This document shows positions 34,757 to 43,716 of a stretch of 64,000 bases of DNA, one piece after another; within the stretch, counting starts at the first letter, position 1, and each line of letters starts with the position of its first letter. The position numbers and the translations under genes are program-made. The stretch spans positions 186,001 through 250,000 of the forward strand of contig JAPLFQ010000020.1 in the NCBI GenBank assembly GCA_026390595.1, given 5' to 3'. The notes under the pieces were generated by a model that worked only from the letters and a program-made list of their open reading frames with translations, ran no database searches and was not told the DNA's origin. The DNA is from Ignavibacteriales bacterium. Lineage in GTDB: Bacteria > Bacteroidota > Ignavibacteria > UBA10030.

Positions 34757-36610
34757 TCAGCAGCAGCCGCCACCCGGAAGATGCGTGACCTTTTCTGTGG
34801 CAAAGATCATTTCCTGGGCAGTGAAGTTCTCGTGCTTGACAAGGACCTTGTACCAGCGCCGGAAAGCCTCGACCATGACAATCACAGCGCAAGTCATGAT
34901 GATCACGGTCAATGTACTGTTCACGTATCCTTGCATGGCTGTGGCGGGCTTCTCAGTCAAAGGGAGATAGTTGTCGAAAATGTTGTACCATCCAGCCACG
35001 AGCGTCGTGATGGAAACGAAAAACATTGGAATCATCGTCACCCAGACATAGCGCACTTTTCCCGCGTTGATGATCGCAGATGAGGCGACCGCCAACGCCA
35101 CACCGGCAAGAAGCTGGTTTGCGGTCCCGAACATCGGCCAGATCGTGCTGATACTGCCGGCCCAGATGAAGTACGCCCAGGCGAAGACGACAACAGCCGT
35201 GGAGAGATACGCTCCGGGTATCCAGTCTGTGCGCTCAAAAGGTTTCCAGACTCTTCCGACAAACTCCTGCACAAGAAACCTCGCGATGCGGGTCCCGGCA
35301 TCAATCGTCGTCAGGATGAAGAGCGCTTCAAACATGATCGCGAAGTGATACCAGAAAGACATGAGCCCCTTCATGCCCGGGATTGCTGAGAAGATCTGAG
35401 CAAAGCCGACTGCGAGCGAAACGGCTCCTCCGGGTCTGCCGGCCACGATTTCCCCGACTTCGTTCTGGAGTTCCGGGAGATTCACGACAGTCATGCCAAG
35501 AGCCTTGAACTTCTCCGGTGAGAGGTTAATCGCATAGTAGTCTGCAGGCCAGAGTGAGCAGGCGGCTATCAAAGCGATGATACCCACCAGCCCTTCCATC
35601 AACATGCTCCCGTACCCGATCATCCGGGCGTCCGATTCCTTGTTCAGCATTTTCGGCGTTGTCCCCGAAGAGACGAGCGAATGGAATCCGGATATGGCGC
35701 CGCATGCGATTGTGATGAACATGAACGGGTAGATCTTGCCAGGGATGATCGGCCCGCCTCCGTGGATATATTGTGACACAGCCTCCATTTTCAGATGCGG
35801 CGCCACGATGAACACTCCGATCACAAGGGCTGCGACCGTACCGATTTTCATGTAGGAACTCAGGTAATCACGGGGCGCCAGCAGCAGCCAGACGGGAAGC
35901 ACAGACGCGATGAACCCATAAATGGCCATCGCGATGATGATCCCCTCCTTCGAGAGGGTAAAGTACGGTTCGAGGAATGAACCCGGAATCAGACTCCCGA
36001 GCAGAACACATGCCACCACGCTCACGACGCCGATGATGCTTGCTTCAGTAATCTTGCCGGGACGAATCTTGTTCATCCAGAGACCGACAAAGAGCGCGAT
36101 TGGAATCGTCATCGCAATGGTGAACGTTCCCCAGGAACTCTCCCGCAGCGCATTCACCACGGCCAGACCGAGGCCGGAGAGTGCTATAATCACAATAATC
36201 AGGATGGCGATGGATCCAACGGTCCCCGCAAGAGGACTGATCTCAAATCTCGCGATGCTTGCCAGCGACCGCCCCTTTCGCCGTATCGAGGCCCCGAGGA
36301 TGACAAAATCGTGTACTGCCCCCGCGAAGACAACACCAATCACCAGCCAGAGGAAACCCGGTAGATATCCGAACTGTGCAGCCAGGACAGGTCCGATCAG
36401 CGGGCCCGCTCCAGCGATGGCCGCGAAGTGGTGTCCGAACAAGACCCATTTGTTCGTCGGATGGAAATTCTGACCGTCGTTCAGTTCGTGCGCGGGTGTT
36501 ACGCGCGTATCATCGAGCGCTATTACTTTCGCTGCGATGAAGGCGCTGTAGTAACGGTAGGCAATGACCATGACGCAGAGGGCTACAAGCAGGAGGTACA
36601 GTGCATTCAT
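34757..36610 (-). CDS. cstA: Carbon starvation protein A (CstA) family transporter
   Basis: 617 residues from the ATG at 36610. An inner-membrane transporter with about 16 segments, thought to take up peptides or pyruvate during carbon limitation. Family features are [27 protein letters not shown] near residue 50, [11 protein letters not shown], the central [32 protein letters not shown] and the GTANQLLAG motif near 505. The tail ends in GGGCC, a common CstA ending. The promoter at 36675-36703 suggests its own transcription start after pncA. An in-frame TTG at 36622 is the alternative start. Confidence 0.93.
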   Translation of the reverse strand: MNALYLLLVALCVMVIAYRYYSAFIAAKVIALDDTRVTPAHELNDGQNFHPTNKWVLFGHHFAAIAGAGPLIGPVLAAQFGYLPGFLWLVIGVVFAGAVHDFVILGASIRRKGRSLASIARFEISPLAGTVGSIAILIIVIIALSGLGLAVVNALRESSWGTFTIAMTIPIALFVGLWMNKIRPGKITEASIIGVVSVVACVLLGSLIPGSFLEPYFTLSKEGIIIAMAIYGFIASVLPVWLLLAPRDYLSSYMKIGTVAALVIGVFIVAPHLKMEAVSQYIHGGGPIIPGKIYPFMFITIACGAISGFHSLVSSGTTPKMLNKESDARMIGYGSMLMEGLVGIIALIAACSLWPADYYAINLSPEKFKALGMTVVNLPELQNEVGEIVAGRPGGAVSLAVGFAQIFSAIPGMKGLMSFWYHFAIMFEALFILTTIDAGTRIARFLVQEFVGRVWKPFERTDWIPGAYLSTAVVVFAWAYFIWAGSISTIWPMFGTANQLLAGVALAVASSAIINAGKVRYVWVTMIPMFFVSITTLVAGWYNIFDNYLPLTEKPATAMQGYVNSTLTVIIMTCAVIVMVEAFRRWYKVLVKHENFTAQEMIFATEKVTHLPGGGCC

Positions 36611-36674
36611 GTGCTGGTCCAATCTCTGATGGTACCGGGTATCCGCAGTTCACGACAAGGCTGCAACTAACTGG

Positions 36675-36703
36675 ACGATACAGGAATATTGAGAGACTAT
36701 CAA
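36675..36703 (-). promoter_or_regulatory. Candidate sigma-70 promoter of cstA
   Basis: On the minus strand TTGATA, 17-base spacer, TATCGT, about 65 bases before the cstA ATG and 20 bases after the pncA stop codon. Confidence 0.45.
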
Positions 36704-36723
36704 CTCCCCGGCACTGATGGCAA

Positions 36724-37269
36724 TCAGCGGATCTCTGAAGAATCGAGGAGCGTGATCCCCGCGAGTTTCATTTCATCAAGAGCGTGTGCCCCGTCATCCG
36801 GCCGGACGTTGACGGCAGCCACAGCGTCGGTCACCACATACGTGTGAAATCCACTCTTCGCGGAATCCAATGCGGAGGCCTTCACACAGTAATCGGTGGC
36901 AAGGCCGACAACGTACAGTTCGGTGATGTCTGCTTGTCTCAGGTAGGTGCCCAGGTCCACATTCGTGGCCTCGAAGGCGGAATACCCGTCATCTTTGTCG
37001 TGCGTGCCTTTGAGAAAGACCTGTTGAATCTTGCCTCTCAGCAGTTGCGGGTGAAATTCTGCGCCGGCCGTGTCTCGAACACAGTGCGGCGGCCATTTCT
37101 TGAAGTGGACAGACGCGGTCGGATGCCAGTCTTTCGAAGCTACAACAACGTCAAAATGACCCAAAAGGAGATTGATAACGGGGACCACCTTGTCTCCGTC
37201 AGTCACCGCCAGGGCGCCGCCCGGGCAGAAGTCATTCTGTACATCGACGATCAACAAGCCCTTCACCAT
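36724..37269 (-). CDS. pncA: Nicotinamidase
   Basis: 181 residues from the ATG with AAAGGAGG upstream. Hydrolyses nicotinamide to nicotinate. The catalytic triad is visible: Asp9 (LIVDVQNDF), Lys87 (VFLKGTH) and Cys128 (GLATDYCV). Metal ligands lie in SKDWHP (Asp47, His49) and PPHC (His62). The cis-peptide and cysteine-loop region is typical. It follows pncB by 16 bases, so both steps nicotinamide to nicotinate to NaMN are probably co-expressed. nadE at 56685 would complete the last step. Confidence 0.95.
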   Translation of the reverse strand: MVKGLLIVDVQNDFCPGGALAVTDGDKVVPVINLLLGHFDVVVASKDWHPTASVHFKKWPPHCVRDTAGAEFHPQLLRGKIQQVFLKGTHDKDDGYSAFEATNVDLGTYLRQADITELYVVGLATDYCVKASALDSAKSGFHTYVVTDAVAAVNVRPDDGAHALDEMKLAGITLLDSSEIR

Positions 37270-37285
37270 CGCCTCCTTTGTTGCC

Positions 37286-38701
37286 TCAGAACTGTTGCTG
37301 AAATCCCTCGACCAATCGTGCCCGCAAACCCAGAAGTTTCTGCGAGATTCCAACGCGATAGATATGCGGGAACTCGAAGCGTTTGTGCTCCGCCGCGAGA
37401 TGCAGCAGCCGCTCCTGGACATACTGTGCGCTTTCGTGGACGCTGCTCCTGACCAATGTGCGTCCCCCTTCCATGACCTTGTGCATCAGCGGTTCGGAGG
37501 TGCATTGTTTCAGGTTGCTTCGCTGTTCAGAGAAAAAGGGATGATAAATACTCTCTGGTGAAGGCTCTCCGTCGAGCGTCACACCATCTGCTGTAAAGAT
37601 TCCGTCTTCGTTCAGGAACCGATGAATACTCTTGACGCCTGGCAGCGTCAGCTTGGTGTAATTCTCGGAGAACTTGAGCCGTGGCTCTCCATCGCACATG
37701 CTCAATTTATAGACGCCATCCAGAGCGGCAGCAGGCTGTCCGGTTACCAGCCGCGTTCCAACGCCAAACATGTCAATCGGGGCTCCCTGGTCTTCCAGCA
37801 GACTTCGGATCACATATTCATCGAGCTGGTTCGACACCGTAATCTTCACATACGAGAGCCCTGCCTGGTCGAGCATGGTCCGCGCATGCTTCGACAAGTA
37901 AGCCAGGTCACCACTATCGAGACGAATAGCTGCCATGCGATGGCCTCGTTGCTCCAACTCCTTCGCCACGATGATCGCGTTCGGGACTCCACTGCGCAGT
38001 GTATTGTACGTATCGACAAGCAGGATGCAGCTATCGGGATAGACCTCGGCAAACTTGCGGAACGCGGTCAGTTCATCGCTGAAGCTTTGCACCCACGAAT
38101 GGGCCTGCGTGCCTGACACCTCGAGGTCGTTGTGAAACGCCGCGTAGACATTGGAAGTGGCGTCGATGCCGCCGATGATCGCGGCCTTCGTCGCATGGAT
38201 GCCGCCCAACCCCTGAGCCCTCCTGAGACCAAAATCCATCACACGACGCCCTCCCGCCGCGGCCTTCACCCGGGAAGCCTTCGTCGCGATGAGCGATTCA
38301 AAATTCAGTATGTTCAACAGAAGCGTTTCAATGAGCTGTGCCTCGATGAGCGTACCTTCGACACGCAGCAACGGTTCGAGCGGAAATACGACCTCTCCTT
38401 CCCGTACCGAAGTGATCGAGCCCCTGAACTTGAACGACCGTAGATACCGGAGGAACTCCTCTTTCAACCCGAGGCCCCTGAGATACTCAATGATTTCATC
38501 GCTGAACGAGAACCCTTCGATCATTTCCAGAACGTCCGTCAATCCGGCAAAGAGTACGTAACCACCATGGAAAGGGTTTTCCAGGAAGAAATAGTCGAAA
38601 CAACTCACTGCATCAGACCGACCGGTCAGAAAATAGCCCTGCGCCATTGTGAGCTGGTAGTAGTCGGTATAGATTCCGGAACTGTTGTTGAGGAGATTCA
38701 T
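37286..38701 (-). CDS. pncB: Nicotinate phosphoribosyltransferase
   Basis: 471 residues, normal for the long bacterial form. Forms nicotinate mononucleotide from nicotinate and PRPP with ATP. The start IYTDYYQLTMAQGYF is the family N-terminus; KASRVKAAAGGRRVMDFGLRRAQG holds the phosphate-binding and His-preceding region, and HSWVQSF, VDTYNTL and RLDSGDLAYLSK are the PRPP-site parts. IDMFGVGTRLVTG near 340 is also conserved. It lies 16 bases before pncA and follows the yraN-type gene by 51 bases. Confidence 0.95.
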   Translation of the reverse strand: MNLLNNSSGIYTDYYQLTMAQGYFLTGRSDAVSCFDYFFLENPFHGGYVLFAGLTDVLEMIEGFSFSDEIIEYLRGLGLKEEFLRYLRSFKFRGSITSVREGEVVFPLEPLLRVEGTLIEAQLIETLLLNILNFESLIATKASRVKAAAGGRRVMDFGLRRAQGLGGIHATKAAIIGGIDATSNVYAAFHNDLEVSGTQAHSWVQSFSDELTAFRKFAEVYPDSCILLVDTYNTLRSGVPNAIIVAKELEQRGHRMAAIRLDSGDLAYLSKHARTMLDQAGLSYVKITVSNQLDEYVIRSLLEDQGAPIDMFGVGTRLVTGQPAAALDGVYKLSMCDGEPRLKFSENYTKLTLPGVKSIHRFLNEDGIFTADGVTLDGEPSPESIYHPFFSEQRSNLKQCTSEPLMHKVMEGGRTLVRSSVHESAQYVQERLLHLAAEHKRFEFPHIYRVGISQKLLGLRARLVEGFQQQF

Positions 38702-38752
38702 CTGATTCTTGTTGGTGTGGGTGTGAAGATCCCGACCTGCTCCGGGGCCTTC

Positions 38753-39106
38753 TTATGAGATTGCGTTCTGCAGGAGGCGAATCCCTGGAATTCCATTCAC
38801 AATAGTAATGGCAACGACGTCAAATCTGCATGGCTGATGCTCAATGTTGCGCTCGAACAAGTATCCTTCAGCCACCTTCTTCAATTGCTCTTCCTTGGAG
38901 GGCGTGACCGATTCCTCGGGCGGCCCGGACGCTTCGCTCTCGCGAGACTTCACCTCGACGAACACGAGGATTGTCCCATCCTGAGCGATGATATCGATCT
39001 CCCCCCGGTCATACCGGTAGTTGCGTTCGATGATCCGGTATCCCTGTTCCTCGAGGAACCGCGCCGCAAGATCTTCCCCCAATCGTCCCTTCTGGTGCTT
39101 GTTCAT
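38753..39106 (-). CDS. yraN: UPF0102 (YraN-like) predicted endonuclease-fold protein
   Basis: 117 residues. KGRLGEDLAARFLEEQGY, then ERNYRYDRGEIDIIAQDG and LVFVEVKSR, the complete UPF0102 signature with a restriction-endonuclease-like D-ExK core (Asp in EIDII, E.K in VEVKSR). Function is not established; a nuclease role is suspected for the family. It overlaps the rnhB stop codon by 4 bases (ATGA) and is very often next to rnhB in bacteria. The C-terminal part is less conserved. Confidence 0.92.
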   Translation of the reverse strand: MNKHQKGRLGEDLAARFLEEQGYRIIERNYRYDRGEIDIIAQDGTILVFVEVKSRESEASGPPEESVTPSKEEQLKKVAEGYLFERNIEHQPCRFDVVAITIVNGIPGIRLLQNAIS

Positions 39107-39771
39107 CGCACGGAGCGCCCTTCAGTGGAGAGCTCTTTGAGTTCCGGGATATGGAATGTCCGGCGGTGAATCGGGCAGAGTCCGTAGTGCCGAAGTGCTT
39201 CGACATGAATCCTGGTTCCATATCCCTTGTGACGATCGAATCCGTATTCAGGGTACTGGTCGTGGTAGTCTCGCATCAGGTTATCCCGCGTCACCTTCGC
39301 AACGATTGAGGATGCGGCGATCGTCACCGAGAGCGCATCGCCGTCGATCACGTTATGATATCGTAGCTCTTCGTGTTTGAAGCTGTTCCCGTCCGCAAGA
39401 ACGATCGCCGGCGGTAGTGTCAGGTTCTCGATCGCTTTTCGCATTGCCAGAATCGACGCCTGGTAAATGTTGATCCGATCGATTACTTCATGGCTCACGA
39501 TGCCGACGCCTACGGACAATGCCGCGTCGAAGATCCGATGGTAGAGCACTTCCCGCTGCCTGGCGCTCAGCTTTTTCGAATCGTTGACCCCATCGATGCA
39601 GAGCCCTTTCGGAAGGATGACAGCACCTGCGACCACAGGCCCCGCGAGCGGTCCACGCCCTGCCTCATCAACTCCGGCAATGTGTTCGAGCCCTTGAGCC
39701 CAATACGTCGCTTCCAACTCGAGCGTCGGGACTTGTTTCTTCTGCTTCGGCTTGGAGATCGTCACTTCCAT
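39103..39771 (-). CDS. rnhB: Ribonuclease HII
   Basis: 222 residues from the ATG at 39771. Cuts RNA-DNA hybrids 5' of single ribonucleotides. The signature GVDEAGRGPLAGPVVAGAV carries the first catalytic Asp-Glu; LADGNSFKHE and ASSIVAKVTRDNLM carry the remaining Asp and the conserved region, and YGFDRHKGYGTRIHVEAL follows. The N-terminus has an extra basic stretch of about 25 residues. The ATG is 2 bases after the end of the UbiA gene and the stop overlaps the UPF0102 gene, so it is tightly embedded in the run. Confidence 0.95.
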   Translation of the reverse strand: MEVTISKPKQKKQVPTLELEATYWAQGLEHIAGVDEAGRGPLAGPVVAGAVILPKGLCIDGVNDSKKLSARQREVLYHRIFDAALSVGVGIVSHEVIDRINIYQASILAMRKAIENLTLPPAIVLADGNSFKHEELRYHNVIDGDALSVTIAASSIVAKVTRDNLMRDYHDQYPEYGFDRHKGYGTRIHVEALRHYGLCPIHRRTFHIPELKELSTEGRSVR

Positions 39772-39773
39772 AT

Positions 39774-40613
39774 TCAGGAACCAAGAAACACGGCAAAGAT
39801 ACCGGCGACCATACACACTTTCAAGATAAGACTTAACCGCTTCAAATTCGAGAGCGTTGAATCATACCACATCGCAATAATCACATACGCGAGAGCGAGG
39901 TTCACAAAGAGAACAACGAGCAGATACCGCAGGTCGTACACTCCGGCAACAAATGGCACAAACGTCGTCAGGATGAGCACACCGATGGCAATCGACGCTC
40001 CAAGGAGCCCCGCCTCAGGACCATGCTTTACGGGGAGCGTCTCGGCTCCCACTGTTGCATCGCCATCGACATCCTCGACGTCTTTGAGAAGCTCCCGGGC
40101 AAGGTTGGCGAGGAATGCGAAGATCGCGGGATAGATGCCGAGATCAGGACGGCCCGCAACGGCCGCACCGAAGGGGAATGCGAGCGCTGTCATGAACGCC
40201 ACCGCGACATTCCCTGCCACAACAGTTCCTTTCAAACGCTGGCTGTAGAAATATAGCCCGCCAACCCAGACGACTGCAATGACGACTCCCCAGATTCCAA
40301 GCAGAAGGCTCAAGACGAGACCGAACGCAGATGTGGTGATCCAGAGTCTTCTCGCGTCGCCAAGTTTGAGCGCTCCCCTCGGCAGCGGGCGATCAGGACG
40401 GTTTATTTTGTCCGTCTTGATGTCAAAGTAATCGTTGATCGCATTTCCACCGCCGGCAATCGAGGACGCCGCGATGGAAGCAACAATGATCAGCAGCCAG
40501 TCCAAGCCGGACGGTTTGGCAAGGACGCCCGCAACCGCGACAGTCATAAAGACAATCGCAAGGTTGACAGGGCGCAACAGTTCGATGCGCGGGTCGAGAT
40601 TCTTAAAATTCAT
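39774..40613 (-). CDS. UbiA-family prenyltransferase, geranylgeranylglyceryl-phosphate geranylgeranyltransferase-like
   Basis: 279 residues with about eight membrane helices. The two Asp-rich motifs are NAINDYFDIKTDKINRPDRP (58-77) and RELLKDVEDVDGDATVGAET (173-192), which bind prenyl diphosphate and Mg2+. The pairing of GGGNAINDYFDI.TD.INRPDRPL with a DvEDvdGD motif is closest, as far as I can judge by eye, to archaeal-type (digeranylgeranyl) DGGGP synthases, which are also seen in Bacteroidota and Chlorobi genomes. UbiA members for quinone, chlorophyll or protoheme are alternatives. The start overlaps the stop of the Omp85 gene by 11 bases. Confidence 0.75.
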   Translation of the reverse strand: MNFKNLDPRIELLRPVNLAIVFMTVAVAGVLAKPSGLDWLLIIVASIAASSIAGGGNAINDYFDIKTDKINRPDRPLPRGALKLGDARRLWITTSAFGLVLSLLLGIWGVVIAVVWVGGLYFYSQRLKGTVVAGNVAVAFMTALAFPFGAAVAGRPDLGIYPAIFAFLANLARELLKDVEDVDGDATVGAETLPVKHGPEAGLLGASIAIGVLILTTFVPFVAGVYDLRYLLVVLFVNLALAYVIIAMWYDSTLSNLKRLSLILKVCMVAGIFAVFLGS

Positions 40614-42393
40614 TGATCAACCGTATATGGAGTTTTGCGGTACTGAATGTGTCCCCCTCACCGAAAGCGAGGCTGACGCCCATAAGTCCCAACGGAGTAT
40701 CGAGACGTATTCCTGCGCCGTATCCGATCTTGTTGGTTTCCTGTTGCACGAGACCTGCCTGCGCGCGATCAGGCATGAGAATGTAGCCGATGTCGATGAA
40801 CCCGAATGCGTAGGAGCGAGGTCCAGTCAGAAGCCGGTATTCCGCATTCGACCATGCGACACGGGAACCCAGAAACTGTCCCTCCCGGTACCCACGAAGC
40901 GTATTTGAACCTCCCAATCGGAACAGGTCGCTCTGCTCAACGGCCCCGCTGCTGAAGTTCCTTGCTGACAGACTCACCGAAAGCACCTGGTTCTGTACCG
41001 GCGAGATGTCGTACTCCAGATCAAACGCCAGCTTCTGAGTGGACGCATGATCACTCGACGACGACAGCGAGTTCTGCGTCTCTTTGACACCCGTCTGGTA
41101 CTCGGTGCGATACCTCAATCCACTCGAAGGCGTGACGGGATCGTTCCGTGAATCATACGAGACAGACACTCCGACGCTCGTCGTATGACTTTTACTTGCG
41201 ACAAGGACGCCAAAACCTTCCGTCGGCAGGACACGCTCACTTGAAAACACAACTCCAAGATTGAGTTCGTCGGTGGCCATGAGTTCACCAGAGAACCTGT
41301 ATTCGTTGCGGATGAAGGTCGAATCCTGTTTTCTCTGTGCAAATCCGGCTTCACCATTGAGGGGGAGCGATGCAATCCATGGCTCGCGATAGCGCAGTTC
41401 GATTTCCTGTGACGACTCCGTTTCCCGATACCATCGTGCCGTGAGCTTTCTCGCCGTTCCAAGAATGTTGCGGAACTGGACGTCAACCAACCCGGTGAGG
41501 TATCCGCCCGTGCCTGTACTACCCGAGGGAACATAACCGACGACTCCGTCGAACCGGTTCGGGTTTCCTTCGGTCACTTTCACCAGGAGTCCGACAGTCC
41601 CATCCTGGTTCACAAAGAGCTCCGGCATTGAGACACTGGAAAACAGCTGCATATGTTCGAGCCGCTGCTTGACGAGCATCGGGTGGCCTCCGCGCAACAC
41701 CTCCCCTTCAACCAGGCGGGCCTCCCGCGTGATGACGCTGGTTTTTGTGGTTGTGTTCCCCTCGATTCGAAGATCGCGAATCTTCGCCAATGCCCCTTCG
41801 GCGATGGCGAGAGTCAGAAAAGTCGCGACAGAGTCCTTCAGCTCCTCGAAGCGGATATCCCGGATCTCGATCTTCGCGAACGGAAACCCCGATTGTTCAT
41901 AGCTGTCAAGCAATCTGCTCACATCACGTTCGAGAATGGCCGGTACGAACTTTGTCCCTATCTGTGTTTCGATGAGGCGTTCGGCATCCACCTGTTCGAG
42001 CGATTTCAGCCCCTCCATCTTTACCGAAGCAACAAAGGCCCTCTTACCCTCATGCACCGAGATCACGGCAGTTACCGTCGAGCTGTCTGCCATCGGGATC
42101 AACCGTACCGAATCGACCGCTGCGAAGAGAAAACCCTCTGAAGAAAACCCGGCTGCGATGCGCGCTGAATCCGACGGTAAGAACGAGCCCCCTTCTTTCG
42201 TCTCCATCCAGGAACGGATTGTCGCGCTGGACACTCTTGAATTCCCTGTCACAACGATCGCGCTGACACGGCGTTCAGACTGGGCTGCGACCATGCATGG
42301 ACACAACACGAACGCGCAACACCATACGGCCAAATGGAAAAAGCCAGGCGAACTGCATGCCGCGCTGGCTTTTCGTGTCCGAAATCGCTGCAT
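40603..42393 (-). CDS. Omp85/TamA-like outer-membrane protein with three POTRA domains
   Basis: 596 residues from the ATG at 42393 (GTG 42417 is an alternative). Signal peptide to about residue 38. Three POTRA domains follow (about 40-115, 116-205 and 206-285; for instance AKIRDLRIEGNTTTKTSVI), then a beta-barrel of about 310 residues with the Omp85 hallmark LGGSNTLRGYREGQFLG and the closing GIRLDTPLGLMGVSLAFG. It ends with Phe, the usual C-terminal residue of outer-membrane barrels. With only three POTRA domains it is nearer TamA than BamA. The GWxTD gene lies 5 bases upstream and the UbiA gene overlaps its end. Confidence 0.85.
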   Translation of the reverse strand: MQRFRTRKASAACSSPGFFHLAVWCCAFVLCPCMVAAQSERRVSAIVVTGNSRVSSATIRSWMETKEGGSFLPSDSARIAAGFSSEGFLFAAVDSVRLIPMADSSTVTAVISVHEGKRAFVASVKMEGLKSLEQVDAERLIETQIGTKFVPAILERDVSRLLDSYEQSGFPFAKIEIRDIRFEELKDSVATFLTLAIAEGALAKIRDLRIEGNTTTKTSVITREARLVEGEVLRGGHPMLVKQRLEHMQLFSSVSMPELFVNQDGTVGLLVKVTEGNPNRFDGVVGYVPSGSTGTGGYLTGLVDVQFRNILGTARKLTARWYRETESSQEIELRYREPWIASLPLNGEAGFAQRKQDSTFIRNEYRFSGELMATDELNLGVVFSSERVLPTEGFGVLVASKSHTTSVGVSVSYDSRNDPVTPSSGLRYRTEYQTGVKETQNSLSSSSDHASTQKLAFDLEYDISPVQNQVLSVSLSARNFSSGAVEQSDLFRLGGSNTLRGYREGQFLGSRVAWSNAEYRLLTGPRSYAFGFIDIGYILMPDRAQAGLVQQETNKIGYGAGIRLDTPLGLMGVSLAFGEGDTFSTAKLHIRLINEF

Positions 42394-42398
42394 CAGGA

Positions 42399-43712
42399 TC
42401 AACGCATCCTTCCCCACAGATCGGTTGTGGGATAACGGAGCCGGTAGTCTCCGAATCCCGTCTCGTCAACAAAAATGAATTGGCGATTCAATTGGTAGTA
42501 GTACCATATTTCATACGGCTTGTTATCGACATCGAACGGGTGACGTTCGATGTTGTCAGGGCTTCCAAACCGGATGAACACCATCCCCATGTCCGTCCGC
42601 CATCCTTCAAGGTAGTGTGTGAAGGACTGATTCGCGTACTGGACCCGGCCGTAGTATTCCTCCATAAGCTCGTTCCGCTGGGTTTGAGGATCGGGGTCAC
42701 GTTTGGACCAGAACTCGAGAAACCTTTTACGTTTGTCTTCTTCGGTCGTAGCGGAGCGGACATAATCCAGCTCTGCTTCACGGGCGATATAGATCAGCTG
42801 ATCGATCGCTTTTTGCAGGTCGATAATTGCGACCGGAAGATCCGCCGAGCGCACAGTAAACGTTCTGGAAGTCGAGGACTTGACTGTGACTTGACCGGTG
42901 CCCGAGCCGACCTTGCCTGCCGCAACAACGGAAAGGTAGTACGTCCCCATGCGCAGCCCGGTGCTGTCAAGTTTCAGAAAAATCTGCGTCTTGGTCCCGA
43001 CGGTGGCCTCTGACTGAGTGTAACTGGCCACTTCGTTTTTCCTCGAATCGTAGATCTTCGATTCAAACACCAGCGAGTCGAACGCATGCCGCGTGTAGGC
43101 TTCGAAGAACACGAAGAACCCTTCGGCGAGATTGCTGACGCTTCCCGGGATGTTCGGGACAATCGTCCGCTTCTCTCCATCTGTCGACAACCGGTTCACG
43201 AGCATGATATCACTCAGAGAGAGAGAATCCTTGGTGAAATCAGTGATGAGAAGCGACTTCTTCAGCTGAGAAGACTTGCGCGATTCCTGATCCCGGAGCT
43301 GGATCGTCATTTGATAATTTCCCGGTTCAACGTCCACGGTCCGGTGTGTCAGACTGTGGAGCTTACTTTGCGTGGTCTGGGAAAACTCAGCGACGGGGAC
43401 ATCGACAGTCCAGGTTTGCTCGTGCGTCAGAGTTTTGGATGGACTAAACAGAGAAAGCGTAATCTCGTAGCGGCCGATGTATTGATCCCCTTCTTTGACG
43501 AACCGGATCTCCTCATGCGGAACTTGCACATAGACATCGAGACGCGATTTCTGAGGTTGATCCGACGCATAGGCAATGGCATCGGCGTAGAACGCGGGTC
43601 CGGCTTCCACGAGCCCCCGCCGCATCTCCGTTTGAGCGTGCCCGGTCGTGACGAGCGACATCGCCATTCCAAATAACCCCAAGATGATGAACAGACCTCT
43701 GGTGATGCGCAT
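42399..43712 (-). CDS. GWxTD domain protein
   Basis: 437 residues from the ATG at 43712 (AGAAGGA upstream). Signal peptide 1-26. The C-terminal part contains EGWRTDMGMVFIRFGSPDNI near residue 375, the defining GWxTD motif followed by its conserved continuation, then YEIWYYYQLNRQFIFVDETG. The middle part is beta-rich with several repeated strands. GWxTD proteins are found mainly in the FCB group and have no established role. The 5-base gap to the Omp85-family gene suggests a periplasmic or outer-membrane assembly function. Confidence 0.85.
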   Translation of the reverse strand: MRITRGLFIILGLFGMAMSLVTTGHAQTEMRRGLVEAGPAFYADAIAYASDQPQKSRLDVYVQVPHEEIRFVKEGDQYIGRYEITLSLFSPSKTLTHEQTWTVDVPVAEFSQTTQSKLHSLTHRTVDVEPGNYQMTIQLRDQESRKSSQLKKSLLITDFTKDSLSLSDIMLVNRLSTDGEKRTIVPNIPGSVSNLAEGFFVFFEAYTRHAFDSLVFESKIYDSRKNEVASYTQSEATVGTKTQIFLKLDSTGLRMGTYYLSVVAAGKVGSGTGQVTVKSSTSRTFTVRSADLPVAIIDLQKAIDQLIYIAREAELDYVRSATTEEDKRKRFLEFWSKRDPDPQTQRNELMEEYYGRVQYANQSFTHYLEGWRTDMGMVFIRFGSPDNIERHPFDVDNKPYEIWYYYQLNRQFIFVDETGFGDYRLRYPTTDLWGRMR

Positions 43713-43716
43713 GGTC

